Below the pieces are notes generated by a model. That model saw only the letters and a list, made by a program, of their open reading frames with translations. It made no database searches and was not told where the DNA came from. Below, piece by piece: positions 9,044 through 18,278 of a DNA stretch of 38,039 nucleotides. Each line of letters starts with the position of its first letter. Positions within the stretch are counted from its first letter, which is position 1. Both the position numbers and the translations under genes were made by a program. The stretch spans positions 1 through 38,039 of the forward strand of contig JAJAYW010000003.1 in NCBI GenBank assembly GCA_026786005.1, read 5' to 3'. Origin of the DNA: Lysobacter sp. (GTDB taxonomy: Bacteria; Pseudomonadota; Gammaproteobacteria; Xanthomonadales; Xanthomonadaceae).

Positions 9044-11490
9044 ATGTCGCCCACACCTGATCCTGCATCGCGTAGCGTCGACCGACCGCGCGTCATACGT
9101 TGGAAACTGCCCTTATTGCTGATCCTTGCGTCGACAGCAGTCGCTGTTGCCGGCAGCATCGGCTTGCTGGGAGATTCCCCGCTGGGGCTGCCTTGGTCGC
9201 GGGACGAAGCCAGCCCACTGCACTCGGCCCGCGGGGACACGGTCGCTACCGGCATATCGGCTCAACCTCCGGTTTCGCGCCCCATGCCCGGTGATATTCC
9301 GCTGGAACTGGACTATCTGGATCCCGATTCGCCAGTGTCCATGCGGCTCAAGGGTTGGCTCAACGGCGCCACCAAGGTCAGTGCGCGTCAGCTGGCCGCT
9401 CTTCCGCTCGATCTGTCGACCGCCGATCGTCGCTCGCCCGGATTCGTGCAGTTCAAGGCCTGGGTCGACAAGGCCGTCGACGGCAAGCCGGACTCTACCT
9501 TTCGGGCAGCCGATGCCGCACTGATGTCCGGGTTAACGACAGAACAAAAATACTGCGATCTGGCCGTCAGCATGCTGGGGCAGCAGATCGATGCCCAAAG
9601 CGGGGGCAGCGCTGCCGGCGCAGCCCCCGCAGGGGGAGAATCAATTACGGCTCCAGCGCCGATGCTCTCCGACTTGGCATTGACCTTGGGCACGTGCGAC
9701 CTCGACCCGAGGCAGAGGACGCAGTGGCTGGCCTACGCCAAACTGGCGATCCGGGGCGGTTCGACGGTGCACCCGCCGCAGATGCCGCCCGATATTTCGC
9801 TCCGGGGCGGCTCGACGGTGCACCCGCGGCAGATGCTGTACGACATTCCGCTGGATTTGACCTACGTAGATCGCACCTCCCCCGCGTACACGCGCTTCAA
9901 GTCGTGGGTCGACAGTGCCGTCAATGGCAGTCCGGGGTACGCGTTCGAGGCAACCGACGCCGCCATCATGTCCCGGCTCACCGACGAGCCGCAATACTGC
10001 GGCCTCGCGGTGCAGATGGTGGAACAGCAGGTCGTGGCTGCCGAAACGGCGATCGCCGCTGGCGGCCGGCCGGCCGTGGCGGCGGACTCCTACCTGGAAG
10101 TCGGCACCATGATTTCCGACGTCGCCCTGACCCTGGATACCTGCTATCGCGTCATCACAACGCAACAGGAACGGCGCTGGTTGGCCTACGCCGAGCAGGC
10201 TGTCTGGAACGTGTGGAACCATGGCTCCGCGCAATGGGGTGGCTTGTCGCATCCGTGGAGCGGCTGGTCGGTCGACAACCCCGGCAACAACTACCACTAC
10301 AGCTTCCTCGAAGCGACGATGTACAGGGCGTTTCTCAAACGCAGGGGGCAGAACTGGATCTTCTTCCTGCGCGACAAGAAAATGCCGCCGTTGCAGACCT
10401 ATTTCTCGCAGCTGCCCGGCGGCGGCAGCCGCGAGGGGACTGGTTACGGTGCCGCGTTCATGCGCCTCTTCTTCGTGTATCGCTTATGGCGCGACGCCGC
10501 GGGCATGGATCTGGCCAATGCCAATCCGCACGTCACCGACAGCATCCACTACTGGGTGCATGCGACCGTTCCCACCCTGGACCGCTTCGCGCCGATCGGC
10601 GACCAGTCACGCAATTCGGTTCCGGAATTGTTCGACTACCACCGGCGCCTGGTCCTGGAGGCACGCCAGTTGACGAACGTCGCGCGCGCGAGGGAAATCG
10701 CCTCATGGTGGCTGGGCAACATCTCGGTGCCGCGCATGACCTCGGGATTCAATTTCCGCCACGACCTGCTGCCCGCGGGAACCGGCGGCACGCCGCCGAC
10801 GGAACTGGTCTACCACGCCTCGGGCACCGGGCTGCTGTTCGCCCGCACCGGCTGGGACGACGATGCCATGTGGCTCTCCTTCATCGCCGGTCCGTACAAC
10901 GAAAGCCATGCGCACCAAGACCAGGGTTCCTTCACGCTGTTCGCGCAGGACTGGCTCGCCGTCACCGAGAACATCTGGAGCCACAGCGGCATCAGCAGGG
11001 AACGGACGTGCACAACCTGGTCCGCTTCGAGCGAAGCAATGCGAGCGCGAGCCAGTGCACATCGCCCAGCGGCGATCGCATCGTGCATCAGTGCGAGCCA
11101 TCGACTTCGAGCATGACGGTCACGCCCAACGGGCCGAACGGCGCATTTACCGCGATCGCGAACCTGACGCCCGCGTACCGCGACAACCCGGCGCTGGTCT
11201 CGTGGACCCGGCGGCTGGATTTTGCCGCGCGCAAGCTGACCGTGCGCGACGCGTTCCAGCTGGGCGCCGGCACGGCCGCGTTCTTCCAAGTCAACACGCC
11301 TGTGCAACCGGTCGTCAGCGGGCGAGTCGCGACGGCCGGGCGATTGCGGATCAACGTGCTCGAACCGTCCAATGCAACACTCTCGGTGCGCAGCTGGAAT
11401 GCCCTCGACGCGGGCGAGTTCACGACCGGTTGGCGCCTCCAGGTCGCCGGCGGCACGACCGGCTACCTGGTCGAATTCACCGAGATTTAG
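9044..11490 (+). pseudogene. Heparinase II/III-like paralog B with N-terminal module duplication, interrupted by a 1-nt frameshift near 10993
   Basis: Frame of ORF 9044..11116 matches paralog A up to SHSGI; homology resumes in the frame of ORF 9355..11490 as QQGTDVHNLVRFERSN...EFTEI. Confidence 0.82.
9751..9852 (+). repeat. In-frame 51-bp tandem repeat x2 inside paralog B
   Basis: CCGGGGCGGTTCGACGGTGCACCCGC.. (9751-9801) and CCGGGGCGGCTCGACGGTGCACCCGC.. (9802-9852); encodes RGGSTVHPPQMPPDISL / RGGSTVHPRQMLYDIPL. Confidence 0.92.
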
Positions 11491-11514
11491 CGAGGCAAGG
11501 CAGGCGAGACAAGC

Positions 11515-11542
11515 CAGGCGATCCATGGCAGGCGATCCATGG
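11515..11542. repeat. 14-bp perfect tandem repeat (CAGGCGATCCATGG x2)
   Basis: Read directly; followed by a partial third copy CAGGCGG. Confidence 0.9.
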
Positions 11543-11545
11543 CAG

Positions 11546-11563
11546 GCGGCGCCTCAGCGCCGC
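11546..11563. terminator. GC-rich hairpin between convergent genes
   Basis: GCGGCGC-CTCA-GCGCCGC stem-loop overlapping the 3' end of the minus-strand GT2; no strong T-run. Confidence 0.35.
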
Positions 11564-12306
11564 TTAGCCATCGCGTTGCTGGCGTAATGCAGGAAATAAC
11601 GGCAGGCGTTGAACCAGCCGAGACCCTCGATCCGGCGGTAGATGTGCCACTGCCAGCGTGCGGCCTTCAACTTGTCGGCCGACAGCGAGTCCGCACGCAC
11701 CAGGTAGAACGCTAGCGGTTCCGGATGCTCGGCGCAGACCGCCCAGCCAGCACGCCGCACCATCTGCAGCCAGAACACGTAGTCCTCGTGCCCGACACGC
11801 TGGAAACGCGCATCACCGAGGGCGCGGTCGTACATGCCGGTGAGGTTGCCGATGCGGTTGCTCTTGAGCATGTCGGCATAGCGCACCGATGCCGGTGGCC
11901 GTACGGTGGACAGCGGCCGGCCTTCTTCGTCCACGCGCTGGTAGCCCGTGTAGCTGACTTGCGCCCCCGCATCGCGCATCTTTGCGAGCTGGATCTCAAG
12001 CTTGCGCGGATGCCACCAGTCATCGCTGTCGAGGAAAGCAATGTAGTCGCCGCTGGCCGCTTGGATACCCGCATTGCGCGCCGCGGCGACGCCGCCGTTG
12101 CTCGGCAGGCGCAAGGTCACCACGCGCCGATCCGCCGCCGCCAGGCTCCCGATCAGCGGCCATGAGCCGTCCCGCGAACAGTCGTCGACCACCAGCAACT
12201 CGACGTCGGCATGCGACTGCGCCAGCACCGAACGGATGGAATTCTGCAAGGTGAGCGCAGCGTTGTAGACCGGCATCACCACGCTCACGCGGGCGCGGTG
12301 CGTCAT
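11554..12306 (-). CDS. Glycosyltransferase family 2
   Basis: MTHRARVSVVMPVYNAALTLQNSIRSVLAQSHADVELLVVDDCSRDGS..RNAGIQAASGDYIAFLDSDDWW; canonical GT2 motifs. Start chosen at 12306. Confidence 0.92.
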   Translation of the reverse strand: MTHRARVSVVMPVYNAALTLQNSIRSVLAQSHADVELLVVDDCSRDGSWPLIGSLAAADRRVVTLRLPSNGGVAAARNAGIQAASGDYIAFLDSDDWWHPRKLEIQLAKMRDAGAQVSYTGYQRVDEEGRPLSTVRPPASVRYADMLKSNRIGNLTGMYDRALGDARFQRVGHEDYVFWLQMVRRAGWAVCAEHPEPLAFYLVRADSLSADKLKAARWQWHIYRRIEGLGWFNACRYFLHYASNAMAKRR

Positions 12307-12329
12307 GGCGGTGCCGGATGCGGCCGTAG

Positions 12330-13520
12330 TCACGATGCGGCGCGTCCTCCCGCCCACGACGAGGGCGGTGCCGGAAGGACATGGTCGCGATACTGGCCGG
12401 GGTCGCCCTCCAACCCCGCTTCAGCCGCCTTGACGATGTTGTACAGCTCGCGCGCCGTCACGTAGTGCAGCACGTGCCGCGTACCGTCGTTGTACTGGCG
12501 TTCGAGATGCGCGTGCATGGCGTCGACCGGCGCGCCCAGCAATGTGTCCATGTCGTGCTCCTGGGTGCCGTGGGTATGCACCTTGACGAACACCCACTCC
12601 GGGCGGCCCTCGACATGGACGCCGGTCCTGACCCACGCGTCCACGCGTGCAGGCGTCGGCGGACAGCTGCGTCGCACATCGGCGTTCTCGATGCGGGGCA
12701 TGACGCCCATGCGGCGCTCGCGCCAGTTCAAACCGAGTGGGCCCTGCACCAGCATCAGGTCGCCGCTGGCGGCACCGCCGACACGCACCGGCACGCCGGT
12801 GTCGTGCGACTTCGGCCGCGATGGATCGTCGGTGGCGTAGTAGATGGAGTTGATCGTTCGGGTCTGGGTGTCGCTGGGCGCCGATGGCAGCGTGAAATCG
12901 GCATAGCAGCCCAGCTCGCGCAACAGCACCAGTTCGTTGTTGATCCCGCACCAGCGTCCGTCGCCACGCGAATTGTCCAGGCTCCAGTTGCCGTGGATGA
13001 AGCCGAAGCGCAGTTCGCCCGTGACCGGATCACGCGGCAGCGCGCCGTGGCGCTCGTGCAGGACATGGCCGAAGCGCGTGATGCATTCGCGGAAGTTGGC
13101 CTCGGTGTCGTTGTCGTGGTGCAGGTGGATCTCGATTTCGCCATAGCCATCCGCGCACAGCGCCGCCAGCTTGTCGAGGTGTTCCTCGGCGTACTCTTCC
13201 TCCGGATAGAAGAAGCTGTGTTGCGGCGGCCGGCCATCCGCATCGCGGTGGCGCGACGCCATCGCGCGATAGTCGTTGCACCAGCGATCGACGCGGGCGC
13301 GTTGGACCGGCAGATCCGCGCCATGCCACATCGGCTCGAAGTGATCGACGAAGCAGAACATCACGTGCACCGGGCGATCGCTCACGCGCGGCGCCCGCCG
13401 GCGCAGGTAGCTGCCGATCCACAGCTGCATGTTGCGGGCGCGCAGCAGGCGCCACACCGCGTACGCCGTCGACAGTGCAGCCAGCAGCAGCGACAACCCG
13501 ACCCATCCCATGGTACCCAA
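12330..13520 (-). CDS. Unassigned EPS-locus protein with HxHHD-type motifs (possible polysaccharide-deacetylase-like fold)
   Basis: 396 aa; N-terminal TM; VMFCFVDHFEPMW, EIEIHLHHDNDTEANF, FGFIHGNWSLDNS. Long ORF in gap-free operon context. Confidence 0.7.
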   Translation of the reverse strand: MGTMGWVGLSLLLAALSTAYAVWRLLRARNMQLWIGSYLRRRAPRVSDRPVHVMFCFVDHFEPMWHGADLPVQRARVDRWCNDYRAMASRHRDADGRPPQHSFFYPEEEYAEEHLDKLAALCADGYGEIEIHLHHDNDTEANFRECITRFGHVLHERHGALPRDPVTGELRFGFIHGNWSLDNSRGDGRWCGINNELVLLRELGCYADFTLPSAPSDTQTRTINSIYYATDDPSRPKSHDTGVPVRVGGAASGDLMLVQGPLGLNWRERRMGVMPRIENADVRRSCPPTPARVDAWVRTGVHVEGRPEWVFVKVHTHGTQEHDMDTLLGAPVDAMHAHLERQYNDGTRHVLHYVTARELYNIVKAAEAGLEGDPGQYRDHVLPAPPSSWAGGRAAS

Positions 13521-13556
13521 TGCTTCCCCCTGCCTATACGGCGACGCGTGTTTCGA

Positions 13557-14192
13557 TCATGCCGGCGGCAACGCCTCGAACCTGAAGCCTCGCACTTTCC
13601 ATTCCGGAATCAGAGTGGCCAGCATCTGCAGCGAGATGTTGCTGTCGTCATGCATCAGGATGATGTCGTTGTCCCGCGGCGGGTGTTTCCGCGCGATCTC
13701 GATCAACTCCGGCGCTGGACGGCGGCCATAGTCGAGGCTGTCATAGGACCAGTACGCGATTGGCCTTCGCTGGCGGACGAGATGCGTCATCAACGGCAAC
13801 GGCAATACACCGCGCGGCGTACGAAAAAGATGTCTCGGCCGTTGGTCGTACGCGCCGAGCACCTGGTCGGTGCGATCGATCTGGGCCAGCTGTTCGGCCA
13901 GCGGCAGCATCTCGAACCTGGGATGGTCGTACGAGTGGTTGCCCAGCGTGTGCCCGGCCTGGACGATCCGCGCGACCACCGCACCATGCTGCTCGACCCG
14001 ATTGCCGACCAGGAAGAAGGTCGCCCTGGCATCGTGCGCCGCCAGCAGGTCGAGCAGGGGAAGCGTGTGTTCGGGATGCGGGCCGTCGTCAAAACTCAGG
14101 TACAGCGCACGCCTGCCGCCCGGACCCGAAGTGGTGACCCATGCCTGGGGCAGCAGGCGCAGCAGGTGCAGCCGTCGTGGTCTGGGGGTCAT
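13557..14192 (-). CDS. Polysaccharide deacetylase (NodB-like)
   Basis: LYLSFDDGPHPEHTLPLLDLL, ATFFLVGNRVE, HTLGNHSYDHP, LFRTPRG; start at 14192 overlaps the stop of the upstream gene by ATGA. Confidence 0.92.
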   Translation of the reverse strand: MTPRPRRLHLLRLLPQAWVTTSGPGGRRALYLSFDDGPHPEHTLPLLDLLAAHDARATFFLVGNRVEQHGAVVARIVQAGHTLGNHSYDHPRFEMLPLAEQLAQIDRTDQVLGAYDQRPRHLFRTPRGVLPLPLMTHLVRQRRPIAYWSYDSLDYGRRPAPELIEIARKHPPRDNDIILMHDDSNISLQMLATLIPEWKVRGFRFEALPPA

Positions 14193-15373
14193 GGATTGGC
14201 GCCGACCTGCGCGGTGGGTTGCCCGTAAATGCCGGCATATCGCGCCGCCATGCTCTGGAACGATCCTTCGCCGAGCACCCACTCCCGACCAGCCCGGCCC
14301 ATCGCGGCGGCGCGCTCGCGATCCCGCAACAGGGAGATCATCGCGGCCGCCAACGCCTTGGGATCCGACGCGGGCACCAGCTGCCCGCTCACGTCCTGCC
14401 GGACGATCTCCGCGTTGCCGCCGACATCGGTGGCGACGATCGGCAGGGCCACCGCGCTAGCCTCCAGCAACGCCACCGAATAACCCTCTGTCAGCGACGA
14501 CATCGCGAACAGGTCGAGCCCCCGCAACAGCACATCCACGTCGCCGCGATCACCGAAGAAATACACCGCACCGTCCACGCCCTCGGTGCGGGCTACGGTT
14601 TCCAGCTGCGCCCGAAGTGCACCGCCGCCGATCAGCAACAACGCGGTGGCCGGCAAGGCCTCGTGCACCAGCCGAAAAGCACGGATCAGGGTGGCATGAT
14701 CCTTGACCTCGTTCAGGCGACCCACGGTGCCGATCAACAACGTATCGGGCGGCACTTCCAATGTCTCGGCCAGCTGGCGCCGCGCCTGCGCCGATACCGG
14801 CAGGAATCGCTCCAGTTCGATGCCGTTCGGAATGGCGACCAATCCCAACGACGGGCACACGCCCTGTCGCTGCAACTGCAGGCGAGCCGTCTCGCACACC
14901 GCCACCGCCACGTCGGTCATGCACATGGAGCGCCGGTACAACCACTCGCGACGCCCGGCCCCGCCGCCTACGGGCATGGCATGGCGCGTGTTCACCACAC
15001 GGCCAAGCCGCAGCCCCACTGCCGCAAGCGCCGCATAGTAGTGGGCGACCGCATTGTGGCTATGAAGCACTGCGCCCGGATCTTCCCTGAGCAGGGTGCG
15101 CATGCGTGACAGCGCACGCAGGTCCAGTCCATGGCGCTTGTTGCACGCCCGCACGTCCACGCCGTCGGCGATAAGTTCGTTGGCCAGCGGCCCTGGCTCA
15201 AACAGGCAGATCACCCGGCAGCACATGCCGGCCGCGCGTTGCGCCCGGATCAAGTCGATGACGACCCGCTCCAGCCCTCCGCGATTCAGGTTCTCCACCA
15301 CATGGATCACAGTCGAACGCCCACCACTCGTGGACGGCGATGGCAGACACACGGGGACAGGATGGTTGCTCAA
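14189..15373 (-). CDS. Glycosyltransferase family 4
   Basis: IHVVENLNRGGLERVVIDLI; VGRLNEVKDHATLIRAF; SSLTEGYSVALLEASAVALPIVATDVGGNAEIV. Confidence 0.93.
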   Translation of the reverse strand: MSNHPVPVCLPSPSTSGGRSTVIHVVENLNRGGLERVVIDLIRAQRAAGMCCRVICLFEPGPLANELIADGVDVRACNKRHGLDLRALSRMRTLLREDPGAVLHSHNAVAHYYAALAAVGLRLGRVVNTRHAMPVGGGAGRREWLYRRSMCMTDVAVAVCETARLQLQRQGVCPSLGLVAIPNGIELERFLPVSAQARRQLAETLEVPPDTLLIGTVGRLNEVKDHATLIRAFRLVHEALPATALLLIGGGALRAQLETVARTEGVDGAVYFFGDRGDVDVLLRGLDLFAMSSLTEGYSVALLEASAVALPIVATDVGGNAEIVRQDVSGQLVPASDPKALAAAMISLLRDRERAAAMGRAGREWVLGEGSFQSMAARYAGIYGQPTAQVGANP

Positions 15374-16722
15374 GCGAGCTCCGAAATCGTCACGCGGAAC
15401 TTGCCCGTGGGCGTCAAGGGGATGTCATCGGCATACACGAAGTTGCAGTCGATGCTGGTGCCAACCGCCTTGCGCAGTTCGCCGCGCAGCAGGTCCAGTA
15501 CCGATTCATCGAAGTCGGCATCGCGCACCAGGGTGATGTCCAGCGCGTCAAGACGCCGCTGCACGACCTGGTAGCGCTTGATCCCGCTGGCGGCGAGGAA
15601 GATGTAGACGATGAACTCGCCCGGTATGAAGTGTCCATCGACCGTGCGCAGGGCATCGAGCTTGCGGCCGTCGACCGACGCCAGCCGCGGCAGGCCGCGG
15701 CCACACGCGCACGCGCCACTGGCTGCGGTGCCCAGGTCGCCGTTGGCGTAGCGCAACAGCGGCATGCCGTAGTTGTGCAGGTCGGTGATCAGCAATTCGG
15801 ACGGGGCCGCATCGGACGACGGATCGATGCGGGCGCCAAGCTCCACCTTGAGGTGGTCGGCGTTGAGGTGCAAACCATTCCTGTGTTCGCATTCGGCGGC
15901 AATCAACATCACCTCCCTGCAGCCATAGGTGTTGTAGGCCGGACAGCCAAAGGCTTGCTCGATGATGCGTCGCTGCGGCTCGTGCAATGCCTCGGCCGCC
16001 GTCATGATCCGCTGCGGGGCCTTCAACCGGCGTCCGTTCGCAAGCATCCATTCGGCCATCTTCAAGATCGGTGCCACGTAGGAGACGATGACGTCGGGCT
16101 TGTACGCGTCGATCGCATCGGCGTACTCGGCCATGCGACCTTCGCTCATCTGGAAGGCGTTGAGCATCCGCCGATTGAACGCCGCGTGGTAGAGGCTGTC
16201 CTTGAGTCCCGGCAGCCGTGCCGGAGTCAGCGACGCGCCCCACAGGTAAAGCGTGCGCTGCCCGAGCCGCGCGCCGGCCCAGCCGTAGCCGCGGAACATC
16301 GTTGCGATGCGCCGTTCGTAACTCTCGCGGGTGTACCCGAAGCGGAGAGGTTCGCCGGTCGAGCCGCCCGTGGTCTTGTACAGCAACCCCGCGCGATACG
16401 ACGGTGCAATCAACTGTTCGAAGTTGTCGCGTATGTCCTGCTTGGTCAGGACCGGCAGGCGCGCGTAGTCGGCAGGTCCGCGGATGTCGCCCGCGTCCGC
16501 CAGCCCCAGTTGCTTCCAGCGCTGGCGGTAATACGGGACTTCGTTCCAGCAGTGCTCCACCAGCTGCTTGAGTTTTCTCCACTGCAGCGCGTCGATCTCG
16601 TCATGCGGCAGCCACTGGTTGTGCTCGTACTCGTGCAGATAGCGCAGCGTGTTGCGCCGCCTCAATCCGGACTCGTAGGCGGGAAACAGCACATGCCGGA
16701 ACACCGGCTCGTACAGGCTCAT
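15370..16722 (-). CDS. PaaK/CapK-like (phenylacetate-CoA ligase-family) adenylating protein
   Basis: LLYKTTGGSTGEPLRFGY P-loop-like motif, AFGCPAYNTYGCREVMLIAAEC, LLITDLHNYGMPLLRYANGD, LTPTGKFRVTIS. Start at 16722 instead of the ORF-track extension to 17598. Confidence 0.87.
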   Translation of the reverse strand: MSLYEPVFRHVLFPAYESGLRRRNTLRYLHEYEHNQWLPHDEIDALQWRKLKQLVEHCWNEVPYYRQRWKQLGLADAGDIRGPADYARLPVLTKQDIRDNFEQLIAPSYRAGLLYKTTGGSTGEPLRFGYTRESYERRIATMFRGYGWAGARLGQRTLYLWGASLTPARLPGLKDSLYHAAFNRRMLNAFQMSEGRMAEYADAIDAYKPDVIVSYVAPILKMAEWMLANGRRLKAPQRIMTAAEALHEPQRRIIEQAFGCPAYNTYGCREVMLIAAECEHRNGLHLNADHLKVELGARIDPSSDAAPSELLITDLHNYGMPLLRYANGDLGTAASGACACGRGLPRLASVDGRKLDALRTVDGHFIPGEFIVYIFLAASGIKRYQVVQRRLDALDITLVRDADFDESVLDLLRGELRKAVGTSIDCNFVYADDIPLTPTGKFRVTISELA

Positions 16723-18278
16723 GATGCCCGTCCCTCGGGTGCGCGCTCGTAGGCCCATGCCAGGAAGCGCGCGCTCGCGCGCGGACGCCCCGCCATCAAG
16801 TGCTGGTGCAGCCGTTGCAAGTACTCGATGTCGCCGCGGCTCCAGCAACCCAGCAGCAAGGTCAGCGGCGCGTAAGTCAGCGCCAGCACCATTGCGCCCA
16901 GGGCGGCCGCAGCCAACGGGGCCAGCTGCCCACGCAACGGCAGGGCGATCAGCGCTGCCAGCGTCGCCGCCATGGAAATGCGCAGCAACCGGCTCCAGTC
17001 CGGCACGGCGCCACTGACCCGGATCGCCAGGGCCATCGTCGCCACCGCGCAGGTCACCGACACCGCAAGATAGGCCATGGCGGCGCCAGTGAGCCCGTAA
17101 TAGCGGATCAGTAACGCGTCGAGCGCTACTTTCAAGGCGCCACACGTGACGACTACCAGCAACACGCTGCGCTGGCGGTCGGCACTGATCAGCAGGCTGG
17201 ACCCCCCGTTCGTCATGGTCATGATTGAGACGCCCAACAAGCAGACGGCGAACACCGGGCCGGCGGCCGTGTACGCACTGCCGTACAGGGCCTGGATCAC
17301 CGCACCCGAGAACACGGCGCCAAACGCCACGAGCGGCGCCGCCAGCAGCGCGAGGTAACTGGTGGTCGCCACGAAACGCCGGCCGGCGACATCGCGGCCC
17401 TGGCTCATGGCATTGGCCATCATCGGCAACAACAGCGCTCCAAACACGCCGGGCACCAGCGCCGCCGAACCGATCGCGATCTGGTAGGCGACCTTGAACT
17501 GGCCCGCCGCATGGGCACTGCCGTAAAGGGTGAGGAACAACACCTCGACCTCGCTTGCCGCGACGAAGCCGACACTTACGATCATGGCGGTCAGCCACAT
17601 GTGGCGGCGCACGCGCGCAAGCAGGTCAGGCGGGAGCGCAATGGCGGGCGAATGCGCGGCGGGCACCAACGGCGTGATTTGCCGCCGCGACATCCCGTAG
17701 AACACCACGCTGGAGACCACGAAGACCGCCAGCAGCCACTCCACCGGCGCATCGAACCAGATGGCGGCGACCACGAGCCCCAGGTTCACCGGCGTGGAGA
17801 CCAGGGCCACGATCGCGGTGGCACGGAAGTTCTCGAACCCCTTGGCCACGCCTATGTTGAACATGTAGGCCGCACGCAGTGTCGTGGCCACCACCAGGAA
17901 GCCGAGCAGCAGCACATGGTTCATGCCCGGCGCGACATGCTCGCCGGCGAACACGAACACGGCCGCACCAGCCAGCAGCACGACCAACAGGAACACCCAC
18001 TGCGCCCGGCGCAGGTAGGCAATCAACGCGGGAATCGATGCCTCACGCCCTCCCCCACGCAACTCCGCCACGAACTTGATCGCCGCGCTGGCGGTGCCCG
18101 AGTTGGTAGTCGCCACGCCCATCGCCACCAGCCATATCACCAGACTGTAGGCGCCGAACCCGTCCGGCCCCAGGTGCCGGGCAATAACGATCGACGTCAG
18201 CATGCCCAGCACATATTCGGTGTACATGCCGACCGACGAAAACAAGGTATTGCGCAGTGTTTGCGTGCGTGTGGTCAT
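16719..18278 (-). CDS. Wzx-like polysaccharide flippase
   Basis: About 519 aa, polytopic; MTTRTQTLRNTLFSSVGMYTEYVLGMLTSIVIARHLGPDGFGAYSLVIW typical N-terminus. Confidence 0.9.
   Translation of the reverse strand: MTTRTQTLRNTLFSSVGMYTEYVLGMLTSIVIARHLGPDGFGAYSLVIWLVAMGVATTNSGTASAAIKFVAELRGGGREASIPALIAYLRRAQWVFLLVVLLAGAAVFVFAGEHVAPGMNHVLLLGFLVVATTLRAAYMFNIGVAKGFENFRATAIVALVSTPVNLGLVVAAIWFDAPVEWLLAVFVVSSVVFYGMSRRQITPLVPAAHSPAIALPPDLLARVRRHMWLTAMIVSVGFVAASEVEVLFLTLYGSAHAAGQFKVAYQIAIGSAALVPGVFGALLLPMMANAMSQGRDVAGRRFVATTSYLALLAAPLVAFGAVFSGAVIQALYGSAYTAAGPVFAVCLLGVSIMTMTNGGSSLLISADRQRSVLLVVVTCGALKVALDALLIRYYGLTGAAMAYLAVSVTCAVATMALAIRVSGAVPDWSRLLRISMAATLAALIALPLRGQLAPLAAAALGAMVLALTYAPLTLLLGCWSRGDIEYLQRLHQHLMAGRPRASARFLAWAYERAPEGRAS

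Noticed and set aside
7464-9068. 534-aa minus-strand ORF
   Set aside because: Antisense to heparinase-like paralog A, which has clear homology to paralog B in the sense frame.
10991-11000. Programmed ribosomal frameshift in paralog B
   Set aside because: No obvious slippery heptamer or downstream stimulatory structure at ATCAGCAGGG; a 1-nt deletion or sequencing error is the simpler explanation.
12381-14228. 615-aa plus-strand ORF
   Set aside because: Antisense shadow of the HxHHD protein and deacetylase; no family motifs, His/Arg/Ala/Val-rich composition typical of GC-rich antisense frames.
15340-16752. 470-aa plus-strand ORF
   Set aside because: Antisense to the PaaK-like gene; low-complexity shadow frame.
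16723-17598. N-terminal extension of ORF 15370..17598
   Set aside because: Same strand as the flippase but a different frame without motifs; PaaK-like protein starts at 16722 with an ATGA overlap.
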